Of a DNA stretch of 64,000 nucleotides, positions 20,800 to 30,729 are shown piece by piece. Numbering within the stretch: position 1 is the first letter of the stretch; the number at the start of each line of letters is the position of its first letter. The stretch comes from Microthyrium microscopicum. Lineage: Eukaryota; Ascomycota; Dothideomycetes; Microthyriales; Microthyriaceae. The notes beneath the pieces are model-generated. The model was not told the origin of the DNA, did no database searches, and saw nothing but the letters and a program-made list of their open reading frames with translations. The stretch covers positions 1,109,736-1,173,735 of the forward strand of contig MU004231.1 of NCBI GenBank assembly GCA_010405405.1, read 5' to 3'. The position numbers were made by a program, and so were the translations under genes.

Positions 20800-21588
20800 C
20801 TACTCTAAATCCCGTATCGTGAGGTCTCTGGTCGGTAGCATTTCAAACAATGCCGCAATCTCGTCATTTAGATTACAGCCGTTCCATGGAGGGACGATTC
20901 CGGCCAATTGATTTTGAAGTATCGCCGTAATGCCGCCATCCAGCGCATACTCGCTATTCTCTTTGTCCTTGATCTCTGCTTCGACCTGCCCGAGCAAGTC
21001 TCTCAGTTGCGGTATCCACATAGAGTCCCTCAGAGCCTCTGCAAATGTGACAGCGTCTCTTATGAGCTTGCGCACGCCTTCGAGGCTAGTTCGGAGGCGA
21101 TGAACAGCAGTACGCCGAAGAAGATGCACTGGAGCAAGTATATCTTGCGACAATGGTCCTTCAACAGCAAATGCTTTGCATGGCAACCATTCCGAATGCT
21201 TAAGTATAACTCGTGTCCATTTTGTCAGCTCCACTGCTTCAGCACAGTTCCATCCAGCAGCTTCAAGCTCATACGGAAACCATTTTCGTGCAAATTCATA
21301 GCAGCACTTCTCAAGAATGTTCTGAGTGGTTACGAGGAGTGTGTGCTGGACTGGGTATGGGATGTCGAACGCAATCAGCGAAGGCGTCAACGACCGTTCT
21401 AGATATGCGTCCACCACTTCTGGATCTCGTGGCTGGAATAGCTTTGGAAAGTTGGTGTTTGCTTTTTCTTCAATTTCTTCCGTGCTCTTTCTCGCTCCAT
21501 CCCCTCTTTGAAGGTAAAAACTCGCGTTTGATGGGTGGACCGAAGAAGAATAGTACGGACTCGGATGTCGGCATACGTCTACTCTCAC
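20800..21588 (-). CDS. Unrecognised helical protein
   Basis: The frame codes well from about 21500 down to 20800: EEIEEKANTNFPKLF, FDIPYPVQHTLLVTTQNIL, HRLRTSLEGVRKLIRDA, LRDLLGQVEAEIKDKE, and a tail with PPWNGCNLNDEIAALFEML. It is helical with a conserved-looking RRTAVHRL block found in uncharacterised fungal proteins. There is no ATG at the 5' end of this frame (it opens with GTG at 21588), so a first exon or a start in another frame is missing; an ATG at 21573 in a neighbouring frame cannot be joined by an obvious intron. Three GGGACC-type motifs lie about 240-310 bases upstream. Function unknown. Confidence 0.5.
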   Translation of the reverse strand: MRVDVCRHPSPYYSSSVHPSNASFYLQRGDGARKSTEEIEEKANTNFPKLFQPRDPEVVDAYLERSLTPSLIAFDIPYPVQHTLLVTTQNILEKCCYEFARKWFPYELEAAGWNCAEAVELTKWTRVILKHSEWLPCKAFAVEGPLSQDILAPVHLLRRTAVHRLRTSLEGVRKLIRDAVTFAEALRDSMWIPQLRDLLGQVEAEIKDKENSEYALDGGITAILQNQLAGIVPPWNGCNLNDEIAALFEMLPTRDLTIRDLE

Positions 21589-21824
21589 TCTTTTGATCCA
21601 ACTCCATCATCAAACAGGTCTGCATGTAGGTAATTGGCGTGGTTTGGTATATTAATGGATCGGTTTGTTTGCACACAGGAGCTACAGGACAGCCAAAGGA
21701 TGTCTTCCTAGCATAGCTACAATTTGCAAGAACATGCCTCCCAATGACTCTCATGGACCGAAATCAGGCACTGTATGTGTCCTGCCGGATGATTGTGCTT
21801 GAAATGCCAAAACGTTTGCCGGAA

Positions 21825-21898
21825 GGGGGGACCAAAACCGGGATCCTGTTGCTGGAGGGTACCAATATCGGGCGCCCAAAGGGTCCAAAACCAGGCCC
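21825..21898. repeat. GGGACC-type motif cluster, locus B
   Basis: Three motifs in a row, same direction: GGGGACCAAAACCGGGATCC region (21825-21846), GGGTACCAATATCGGGC region (21857-21877), GGGTCCAAAACCAGGCCC (21881-21898). Upstream of the minus-strand gene at 20800-21588. The remaining DNA of 21589-22047 holds no supported gene. Confidence 0.55.
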
Positions 21899-22047
21899 AC
21901 GCTTGAGCAAGCAATCATTCGCCCATTCGCGCAAGTCTTTTGGTCACTGCCAACACAGATGCTTTGCAAATTCAAAGTTTTCACAATTGATAATTATCAA
22001 TGCAGTAATTTAGATTTTGGTCTAAGTAATATGTGCTATCTATCGGT

Positions 22048-22917
22048 TCAGAGCGGATTCGATCTATACGCCGAACGATTCTGGTAATGTGGAACTGCAG
22101 ATTTCTGCGGATCTTGCTGCGGCAAGGGATTTGGCGTAGTACTCTGAATTAAACCAGCCAGGATATCGATGTCAGAGCATGTGGTGTAATACTCATCCTT
22201 ACCTTCAAGTGCGCCAAGTGTTCCTGGCGCTGTTGGCCATTGCCACACCCAATACACCGTGTATGTAGAGTTGATTGACACATCAGAGGGTATAGCAACA
22301 TCCGTTTCACACCATTGCTCATGGACTGACCCAGGTTGGCCCTCAACAGGGTCAGGAAATTCTTGCTGCCGGGTAAGAGAGATGTTTCCGGCGTTGATCT
22401 GGTAACATCGGCCATCATCAAAATTCTGCGCAGCTATGAGCTTTCCGCGTCTATCTCCTCCTGTACCATCAGTCGTCCATTCAAGAACGTCCACTAGCAG
22501 TTCATTCTCAATTGGTTGCGATGTGCCAAACACAAATATAGTTCCACCGCCGAGTGGTTTCCCGGGCGTGTTTTGTGGCAAAGTGACATGGCCATTCTCC
22601 AGGTATTTCATTGCCACATGTGCGCCTGGCCAGGCTGAGAGGCGTGGAAAGCTCTGAGTTTGGTTTGATGTTCTCTGTGTTGGCGCACAAAGGAAGTCAG
22701 AATCATTTACTCTCGTCCTGCTTGTATCTTTTGGGGGTGGTAGCTGGTATGTCATCATATCATCATAAAATCCTGGTATTGTCCGGGAAACATATCCACG
22801 AGGGTAGCCATTGCTGCCAACAAAATTTCCACTTTCGATCACAGAAAGCTGCTCGTTCCAAGTGTGAGCAAGAGCCGTGCTGAAGAGAACAGTGGTGAGT
22901 AAAGGTAGCAGATACAT
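22048..22917 (-). CDS. Secreted LPMO-like protein (DUF7492-type)
   Basis: 289 residues, one exon. I start at the ATG at 22917 (a TTG two codons earlier is not used). Residues 1-19 are a signal peptide ending STALA, so the mature protein begins His-Thr-Trp, as in lytic polysaccharide monooxygenases where the N-terminal His binds copper. Other family-like blocks: SNGYPRGYVSR, AWPGAHVAMKYLENGHVTLP with the likely second His, VYWVWQWP and EYYTTCSDID. Cys residues are spaced for disulfides; the tail is a short Pro/Gln linker. Copper oxidation of a polysaccharide is inferred from the fold signature only. It shares a promoter region with the divergent ferritin-like gene. Confidence 0.65.
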   Translation of the reverse strand: MYLLPLLTTVLFSTALAHTWNEQLSVIESGNFVGSNGYPRGYVSRTIPGFYDDMMTYQLPPPKDTSRTRVNDSDFLCAPTQRTSNQTQSFPRLSAWPGAHVAMKYLENGHVTLPQNTPGKPLGGGTIFVFGTSQPIENELLVDVLEWTTDGTGGDRRGKLIAAQNFDDGRCYQINAGNISLTRQQEFPDPVEGQPGSVHEQWCETDVAIPSDVSINSTYTVYWVWQWPTAPGTLGALEGKDEYYTTCSDIDILAGLIQSTTPNPLPQQDPQKSAVPHYQNRSAYRSNPL

Positions 22918-23005
22918 GGTCAATATGATGTCAGTAAGTAAGAATGTGAATTAAACGCAAGCTTCATGATCTTACCGAGCACGATGGGTATATATTCGAA
23001 TGCAT

Positions 23006-23073
23006 GGGCCCAAAATCGGGACCTTTGAGGAACCTGCTATCAGTTCACCGCATAGGGTCCCGGTTTTGGACCC
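23006..23073. repeat. GGGACC-type motif pair, locus C (bidirectional promoter)
   Basis: GGGCCCAAAATCGGGACC (23006-23023) and, inverted, GGGTCCCGGTTTTGGACCC (23055-23073), in the 266-bp gap between the divergent starts at 22917 and 23184. Confidence 0.55.
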
Positions 23074-23183
23074 TCCTCCCAGAACAATAAATTCGAGAAG
23101 CTGGGAAGCTATCTCTCACCTGGATTTCAGCAATAAACCTTTTCTAAAATTTGAAACAACCATAACATAACGCAATCTTCACA

Positions 23184-24242
23184 ATGCTGCTTCGTATCTT
23201 CGCGGCCATCTCTCTTTCTTTCGCAACTTTTGCCAGATGCGCCCCGTTTCCAGACATAGGGATCGCAGGCGGCGGACCTCCAAATAGTCCTGTACCAGTC
23301 GAAATTTCTGTCAGCGGGGCAAAAGATGTCCAACTGACTCAATTTCTTGAGAATCTTGAAGTCTCATTCTTTTCTGCTGCTTCCACAAACCTCTCAACCT
23401 GGGACACTGCAGGGTATTCCAACAGTTCTATAGATACCGTGAATAGGATTACTGCTGTAAGTTGACATTCCTGCGGAACGCGGATCATGGCTAAGTCTTA
23501 GCAGCAAGAAGAAGTCCACCTAGAAACACTGACAGCCATTCTTAATACCTACAACGTGCCCTTGATTCCACCTTGCAATTACTCGTTTCCGGTCTCTTCG
23601 GCGAAGGAGTTCTTCGAGGTAGCCGACCTTATTGGCTCGGTCGGTATCTCCGCGACCATTGGATTGTCTCAACGTCTTGCGCTTTCGGATCCTTCAGTTG
23701 CGAGATTGATTTCTTCGATCCTTTCAGTTGAATCCCGCCATGATGCTTTTTTCCGCGATGTTCAAGAGAGAGAGCCAAATCCATCTCCTTTCGATACGGG
23801 CATTAGTGCTATCTGGGCATACAACATCGCTTTGTCCTTCATCATTCCGGGGTCATGTCCAGTTCAGATCCCACTCCCAGTTCTTCCAGAACTTACAGTG
23901 GCTCAGGGAACAATGGACCCGTCGACAGTCGCTCCATTTGCAAATGGTACGAATAGCGCCAATAGTACAAGCGGAGACATATTGAAAGAATTTACTTGGG
24001 ATCCGACCCAAGTACCTTTCGTTGTTCAAGGTGATAAACAGCTTCTGGCTGGCTGGGTGAACCAAGCCAATAAGCCTGTGTACACGCCATTGACAAATAC
24101 ATCGGAGGGAAAGGGTACAGCTAGGATGCCACAAGGACTGAGCGGTATTACATTCGTGGCTATAACTACCGAGAAGTTCATGGACGTTGATGATCTTGCT
24201 CAAAGCACCATAGCCGGTCCAGCTGTAGTAGTAGTATCCTAA
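23184..24242 (+). CDS. Secreted ferritin-like (Rds1-type) protein
   Basis: Two exons, 23184-23456 and 23502-24242 (intron GTAAGT...TTAG), give 337 residues. A signal peptide (residues 1-19, ending FARCA) precedes a Ferritin_2-type helical bundle: QLTQFLENLEVSFFSAA, QQEEVHLETLTAIL, and VARLISSILSVESRHDAFFRD carry the Glu/His pattern of di-iron helices. LSFIIPGSCPVQ follows, then a C-terminal beta-rich part. Relatives in yeasts and moulds (Rds1) respond to stress and nutrient state. Di-iron chemistry is inferred; whether the site is complete is not certain by eye. Confidence 0.75.
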
Positions 24243-24481
24243 GGAGGTAGTAATATCAATTGAGGAAGTTCGGGTTTTTAGAATTATCAATACTGAATCG
24301 AAATTGGGAAATCGAACCTAACGTCGTGAATGTTGTCTGTGACGAGGACTTCTGGTAACTTAGGTTACGGCTCTCTGCCCCTCTCCAAATCTCTTGAAAT
24401 GTCGGGTATGTCCGCGAGATAAGTGATCAAGTTAGAGCTTCGAGTCGCGCTCTGCGTATACTAACTCCACATCTATTGGAA
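24243..24481. other. Gap before the MULE; may hold the 3' end of an interrupted gene
   Basis: On the minus strand the DNA right of the MULE and the DNA here join in frame for about 15 more codons to a stop, if one target copy is removed. See the fragment at 27505-28205. Confidence 0.3.
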
Positions 24482-27400
24482 GGGGGATTCTAAACGACCC
24501 CTTCTTCTAGCTAATCTCCCCCTAACTTCCAGCTATTCTCCCCCTAGTAGATCTGAAGCCAAAGGATGTCGGGTTAGGGCTTGGTAGTAGCGTTTACTTT
24601 AGCTATATTTAGTTTAGTTCCATAATAATTTCGTCATATTACATTACTAGCGTTAAGTTTCGCGTAATCTACCCCTTAAGTCCTTTAAATCTTCTAAGTC
24701 TTTAATATTCACTAAAATAACTCTCTACTAACACATAAATTCTACCACATAAATTCTATAATACTACTACATTTACACCAAATAATGGCTCTACTACCAG
24801 ACCTACTAGATAATACGTACGTAATAGCTAAAGAAGCAATTTTTATAATTAATAATTATGGCATTTTGCATAGTTACACCATCATTACTAAGCGCTCAAA
24901 GCCTAACCCTAAAGACGTAATTAAATATATCTACTACCTTACCTACGATCATAGCTACTTTAATATCTTAACATCTACTAGCGCGCAGAATTCCTTAACT
25001 AAACGCGTTAGTTATCTATAGAAATTAAAGCTTAAAAAGGATAATACTACTAAGCGATAGCATATATATTTTAAAGATAAAGATTATAACTATTCTAGCT
25101 CTTAACATGTTACTATACATCCTATTTATTACCATTAAGAGATAAAGGATAAGAATATTACTTAACAAGCTTAAGATATATTATTTAGTAGCATTACTAT
25201 TTAACGTATTATAGGCACCCTCGCCGTAAAGGATCTAGCCAATAATTTAGTCTCAAAAGATATTATTAACTCACTTCAAAAGGAATAATTACTACGTCTA
25301 AATAGTTATACTCTTCTTTAAGCTATATTAGACTCCTTTCTCGCCAATCCTAATACCTAGAATGTTAAGGTTCTTACGAATAATGATAATAATCTTAAAA
25401 TACTATTCTTTACCACTACGAAGTAGATTATAATATTTTAATTATATCTAGACATCTTACTTTTAGACTATACTTACTATACTAATCATTATAATATGCT
25501 ATTACTTTATATTGCTAGCAAGATACCAATAAATTACTACTTCTCTATAACGTTTATATTTATAATTAATAAGAAGTAATAGCAGTATTCTAACGCTTTA
25601 AAAACCTTTAACGATTATATTCAATTTAATAACTTAAAGATGCTAAATATTATCATTATAAATAAATATATAGCATTAAAGAACGTTATTAGCGAGCGTT
25701 TCCTAGATGTCCCTTAGATTCTTTGCCTCTTTTACGTTAATAAGGCTATTAAATTCTATATTAAGGCAATATTTAGTATTATTAATATACCCTCTAGATC
25801 TAAAGCATTTAATAATGTAGACAAATAGTAAAAGCTTACTATGTTAATGTAGCAGAATGTCGTTAAAGCTACTACTATTAAAAACCACGAGATTATATAG
25901 ACTATACTTACAAAATAGTTCAAAGAACATAAGGATTTTATATCCTATCTTCGTAATAATTAGCTTAACTATAAAGAAGAACTTTATAAGGCCTTCATTA
26001 AGCGTACTTACTACTTTACTACTATCTTATAATTACCTTTAGAAGGTCTTTACAACTTTATTAAATAATGGCTTAGTTCTTTAAAGCTAGATCTTAATTA
26101 AGTAGTAGCATATTATAAGAACGCTACCTATACCTTTCTTAATTATATCCACAAAGCTATTAGTTTAGATTCAATTTAAGTATAATCAAATACTAGCACT
26201 TTATTAGTTCTAATCCTCCCTTTACGACTTTATAAAGCTATTGCTAATTATGCTATTCTAAAGATTATAAAGCAATTCTACAAAGTAAAAGATATAATAC
26301 TAAATACTCTACGCTATACTAGCTTCTTTAAAGCTATTTATGGATTACCTTGTTCTTATACTATTTAAGCGCAATTAGCGTTCATACTATAGTAGATAGT
26401 AGGTAGAGAAGACATTAATTTATATTAGTATTATGAACGACCTCTTAATAACGCTTATAATAGCGCGTAGCCAATTACTAGCTTCCTTCTAGTACTTACA
26501 CTACTAGTTTAAGCTTAAATTCTTCCTTCTATGGTTATTTATAGTAGTAGACGTTCTTAAGCTAATATTAATATAACTTTAACTCGTTAAGATCCCTTAT
26601 ATTAGGAGATTTTTCCTACTTTAGTAGCTTTAACTATACTAGCATCTTTAATAGGTCCTCTAAAACGTAAATAAGGACGTCCTTATAAGAATACGACTTT
26701 AGTAATATTAAATACTACAAATTTAGCTATGGTATCTTTATTAGCGCTTATAATAATTAAGGAGGGAGATAACAAGGATTTTAAGGACATTAACGCAATT
26801 TTTAAAGCTCTACTAGATCCTATTTAGACTATTAACTTAGCTAAAGATACTAATCAGGCTAAAGACACTAATTAAGCTAAAGCTCTATAGCGTAAGAAGC
26901 GTGTTATTAAACCTTTAGCGCGCGTCTATAAGAATATTACGGCTAATAAAGATCTCAAGATAGCAGAATTACGCCGCTAAATTATAGCTCTTTAGGCCGC
27001 TTTAGCTTAACTAATACTATAACGTAGAGGGCGCAAAGGGCGTAGATCTTATAGAGGATGAGGAGGATGAGCTCGTGGCAAGTAATTGTAGTATTATTAT
27101 ACCAAAACAGGGGTTAGGATAGAATGCGGGATACTTAATTTATTACTATACTAAAAATAGGGTCAAGATATATTACGAAATAATTGTTTTATGCTTCAAA
27201 AATGATAAAGAGATGTTATATAGTTGGGATTCTATAGATCTTATAGTTTCACGCCTAAAATTGTAGAATTCTTAGGATTATAGCTTCATAGCTGCTAGCG
27301 TAGTTTTAGTGCTTTAGTTAATAAAATATTAGATCTTTAGACACCAAAATTATGCTCTAGTACCACTATAATACTATGAATTTATTACGGACTTCCTATT

Positions 27401-27496
27401 TAGGAATAGCTCCTTCGGCTTTGGATCTACTAGGGGGAGAATAGCTGGAAGTTAGGGGGAGATTAGCTGGAAGAAGGGGTCGTTTAGAATCCCCCC
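24482..27496 (+). mobile_element. Mutator-like DNA transposon (MULE), RIPed, FAR1-type
   Basis: Terminal inverted repeats of about 86 bp (24482-24568 and 27411-27496) start GGGGGATTCTAAACG and contain two direct sub-repeats of the AGCTAATCTCCCCCTA kind. The target CTATTGGAA (9 bp, sharing its first C with the element edge) is duplicated on both sides, as expected of MULEs. Inside, an ATG at 24785 opens a FAR1-like DNA-binding region (KEAIFIINNYGILHSY, then IITKRSKPNPK), and later plus-strand stretches resemble the MULE transposase core. The interior is extremely AT-rich and full of TAA/TAG stops from RIP, so it is immobile. The first frame left open is 78 codons. Confidence 0.85.
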
Positions 27497-27504
27497 TATT
27501 GGAA

Positions 27505-28205
27505 CCTTTTCATCACACCATCGCCCAATGACTTCCTCCGCACGATCCATTTGGCGGGCAGGCCAGTTAACAAGGCCTAACACTTCGTGTTCGCAATTCC
27601 GCTGCATGTACTTGAGAGTCTTGACTCCTCTACTTCCCAATAACTGATTTAGTGTACAAAAGGTATCAGGGCCTATTCTGTACACTAGCCGTTTATTGTG
27701 CCTGTGGCGCTTGCCTAACGATCTGCCATGTTTGGTTCGATTCGGTTGAATTCGCAAGTTCGGACGTTTCGGTTGAGAATGGTGAGGTTGTGCGGGCTTG
27801 GCGCTCGTCTTTGATGTCTTGTGTTTGGTCATAGAGGCTCGTTGAAGTGTGCGGCGAGAAAGATGTGCCCACACTAGCACAAGGATAGTCTAGCGTTCAA
27901 CCAAGCCTGGCAAGGATGTGGATCCTTAAACTGGATGTGCACCCAGAGAGAAGCAGAAACTGAATTCGCAAGCATACAGTATCTTGCTGTTACTCCCGTG
28001 TTTAGAAGTGAGACCAGTTCTTCACCAAACTAGTATCTGGAGCCCGGAGGTTTGCAATGAGCATGGACTTACTGCCATGTAGAGACTCAACTTGCTTCAA
28101 TCCTTGCGGGTAAAGAGCAAGCAGTTGCACGCAACCTCGTGCCCCCGTCGCAAACGATACGGCAAACGATTCACGAAGAAGGGATGAACTTTGGGCAAGA
28201 CGCAA
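27505..28205 (-). pseudogene. Host gene fragment interrupted by the MULE
   Basis: Minus-strand open pieces run up to the insertion site: one from 28205 (LALYPQGLKQVESLHGSK, then SMLIANLRAPDTSLV) and one at 27880-27505 with LNQLLGSRGVKTLKYMQRNC and NWPARQMDRAEEVIGRWCD. The last frame reaches the target duplication and could continue on the far side of the MULE. I do not recognise the product, and exon joints are unclear. It may already have been dead before insertion. Confidence 0.35.
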
Positions 28206-29037
28206 ATGGATGGGTGATGTTTTTCATTCAAAGGATCGCTGCTGACCAACATTACTAAATATGGAACCTCCATCAATCCGTTCTCAACAAGCTTGAGACT
28301 TCAATGCGCTGCACTCTGGGCGTGCGGTGTTCAAAGTCTGAATAAGTTAACTGATGTTTCTTGCAGTGATCGAGTGGAGCTTACATAGCCGTGCCTATAT
28401 AGGGAGCTGTCAGGGCCCCGTCAGGCCTATATATTTTGGTCATGGTCTTGTCAGAGGCCCGTGCACGGTCGAATATTCTGATTGGTTGAGAGTGCACGGA
28501 CCACCTGCTTTATTATTTTCTTATTATTCTCTTATTTTTAGGGCTAGATATCTAGGGCGAGCAATAACAAGGATATATATAGAAAGTTGGCAATGTATTT
28601 TTAGAATTAATCCTTGCTTTAAGTCCGTATTTATGCACGTAATTCATACACATATGACGTAATGATCTAGCCCCTTTAAGCGTAATCAACTCAGTAAAGT
28701 AAAAGCCTCCTATTCAATTCTCGCAATAAGCAAAAAAATAAGTTAATTAAAATAAGTCGAAATAAGCAAAAACTATAAGTAAAAAGCTAGCCAATAATGG
28801 CTAGCTTTTTTTTATCTCTTTTTTGCCTGCTGACTAAGCAGGTGTTGCTCCTAAGGGGCCAATAAGAATATTCCTAAGGAACAAGGGCTCCCGCGATTAA
28901 CCAATAAGAATATTCTATCGCCAACATCTTGTCATGGCTTCGTTAGGGTGACAGATTCTGTCATCCTGATATCATGGAACCTTAGATTGTCAGACAATTA
29001 AATCTGTCATCCTGATTTCACCATGATATGGACCTGA
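28206..29037. other. AT-rich repeat-like gap
   Basis: No gene supported. It holds direct repeats (CCAATAAGAATATTC at about 28859 and 28901; TCTGTCATCCTGAT at about 28954 and 29006) and the stem-loop below. It looks like decayed mobile DNA without recognisable ends. Confidence 0.35.
28781..28810. repeat. Perfect 12-bp stem-loop
   Basis: AAAAAGCTAGCC and its exact complement surround the loop AATAAT; the plus strand then runs into T. It resembles an intrinsic terminator, which has no known role in a nuclear genome, so it is more likely part of a small transposon end. Confidence 0.4.
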
Positions 29038-29733
29038 CTACTCCTCACCAAGGCCCGGCCATGTACTATCAATAAATTTATTATATTCTTCTGAGTGCGG
29101 CATGACCTCCAATTGGAAAATACGAAGTATCTCTCGTACCACAGGGGGCCATGGCTGCACTTCTCCAGCAGCTTCTATTCTGCTCGTCAAGAAGTCGAAT
29201 ACTTCATTAGACATGCCGTCCGACTTCCAATCCGTAATTGGCAACGCTGCGGCCCAGGAAATGACGCTATCTGGGCGTAAGCTTCGGATTCGGGCACAGC
29301 GCAGAGTTGTTTGCTTCATCCTCGTTCGATTACGTGCATTGTCTAGAGCAGATGCGGTCGGGCCTTGAAAGATCAAAGACAGGTTTTTCTTCAACGTGCT
29401 CATCTTGCGTATCGTCTTTTCCGCGATTATCGTTGCCCTTGTTGACTCCACTCTCGACAGATGCCGTTTTCCATCGATTTGATGTCTGATCTTGGTTGCG
29501 GCTTTTTTGAACTTTTTGTGATCAACAGAGAGACCAATGAGCAAGGCATCATCTGCCTGGCCCATATGGACTGCAAGATGTTCCGTTTCGCTAGCAAGGT
29601 TGTGTAATCGCGATAATGCCTCTGAAGATGCCATTTTCGCTGTACGTCCGATATAAATGATTGGAGAATACGTGGATTGATGCTCTAGAAAAAAATCCAG
29701 GTCCCTTGGAGGTATCTCCATTTTATCCAACAT
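29038..29733 (-). CDS. Unrecognised orphan protein
   Basis: I prefer the ATG at 29733 (MLDKMEIPPRDLDFFLEHQ): an in-frame ATG at 29805 would take its first residues from the MITE-like repeat at 29756-29902. About 231 residues, one exon, charged and helical: EALSRLHNLASETEHLAVHMG, a basic stretch (KKFKKAATKIRHQ), and a C-terminal half with WPPVVREILRIFQLEV and STWPGLGEE. No family recognised. A GGGACC-type motif lies 23 bases before this start. It faces the orphan gene at 30206 across a shared intergenic region. Confidence 0.5.
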   Translation of the reverse strand: MLDKMEIPPRDLDFFLEHQSTYSPIIYIGRTAKMASSEALSRLHNLASETEHLAVHMGQADDALLIGLSVDHKKFKKAATKIRHQIDGKRHLSRVESTRATIIAEKTIRKMSTLKKNLSLIFQGPTASALDNARNRTRMKQTTLRCARIRSLRPDSVISWAAALPITDWKSDGMSNEVFDFLTSRIEAAGEVQPWPPVVREILRIFQLEVMPHSEEYNKFIDSTWPGLGEE

Positions 29734-29755
29734 AACTAGCAATGCTTGACCAGAA

Positions 29756-29902
29756 GGGGACTGAAAATGGGACCCAGCCTTGAGTGTTCTTATTGGCTCA
29801 TACATAGCTGGTTCAACTTACCCATGCAGCACCGCCACGACGGGCAAGGACCCCGACCAATCAACAAACCAATCGACCTCAGGGGCCCAGAAATGGTCCC
29901 CC
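29756..29902. repeat. MITE-like repeat with GGGACC-type ends, copy 1 (locus D)
   Basis: Ends GGGGACTGAAAATGGGACCC (29756-29775) and GGGGCCCAGAAATGGTCCCC (about 29882-29901). The inside shares TAGCTGG, CCATGCAGCACCGCCACG and CAACAAACCAATC with the copy at 37361-37541, so these two loci are the same repeat. Confidence 0.6.
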
Positions 29903-30205
29903 TCTCACCTCACCTTCTCACTTTCCCAAGTGGAGGAAACCCCGCGGAAACACGAAGATAATTCAGAGCAACATCGATCGCATACTGTCTCATAGCTGTT
30001 GCCGGTAGCTTTGGAGAGACTGTCGATCTTCAGGCATGGGAGCTAAGCCTGCTTGACCAAGTTTTGCATTGATCCAAAATTAGTACCCATGGAATCGAAA
30101 GTGAGAAGATTACAGCTCAGAGGAGCCTGATTTCTGTCTCTCTTGCTATAATCGAATTTAGTCCCCCCAAACCAACAATACAAAGATTCAAATTTTCGTC
30201 ACAAA
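29903..30205. other. Promoter region of the orphan gene at 30206
   Basis: No gene supported. Confidence 0.3.
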
Positions 30206-30658
30206 ATGAATTACCCTCAAACTGTTGGCTGGTTTCGGCAACCAAAAGAGCCTATCCTATACATCAATCAATACAGAAAATGGGATTATCGATTGGAATC
30301 ATCTCCCAAACCAGATGGATATGAAGGCAAAAGACCAGAGAAAGAAAACCTCGTATCAAAGCGCCGACCACCGACTATCATATCGGCCCGATCCATTCAT
30401 TCAATAATGGACGTCATTTGGGTGGGCATGGATCGTATGGACTTGAAAAGTCTAGACCTCATCAATCCATCCATGCAAACACTGAAGAAAGACTGGCCTC
30501 TCGTGCTGGTATTGGTTAAATATAAAGATCAAAACGAAAAGAGACTGTCATGGGAAAGTATAGAAAAGCTTCAACTGATATTTTCCGCGAGACAAGAAGC
30601 GATGCTCGAATTGGCTTTCCGAGCGGCGGAAGAGCAAATGTGGCATTTGAATGAATGA
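30206..30658 (+). CDS. Orphan protein, paralogue of the 1165 gene
   Basis: 150 residues, one exon, from the first ATG. DGYEGKRPEKENL, SIHSIMDVIWVG, SLDLINPSM, then WPLVLVLVKY and SWESIEKLQLIFSARQEAML match in order the central blocks of the protein at 1165-2304, including the chromo-like strand followed by a helix with AAEEQ. It lacks that protein's Pro-rich N-terminus and long C-terminal coil. Like it, it follows GGGACC-type repeats. Function unknown; a small nuclear or chromatin-binding role is only suggested by the WE(P)-like motif. Confidence 0.6.
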   Translation: MNYPQTVGWFRQPKEPILYINQYRKWDYRLESSPKPDGYEGKRPEKENLVSKRRPPTIISARSIHSIMDVIWVGMDRMDLKSLDLINPSMQTLKKDWPLVLVLVKYKDQNEKRLSWESIEKLQLIFSARQEAMLELAFRAAEEQMWHLNE

Positions 30659-30729
30659 GTCGAGATGAGTTGATCCGAACATACATAGAGCAATCAAAGT
30701 TTGATTTCGAGCTACAAAAGGGTCTCGAT

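Noticed and set aside
21470-21754. Minus-strand frame with ATGs before the 20800-21588 gene
   Set aside because: Tempting as its first exon, but no GT donor allows a joint to the coding frame.
25857-26042. Open frame inside the MULE
   Set aside because: A chance stop-free stretch in RIPed AT-rich transposon DNA.
28781-28810. Bacterial-type terminator
   Set aside because: Shape fits, but the DNA is nuclear fungal and no bacterial gene is near.
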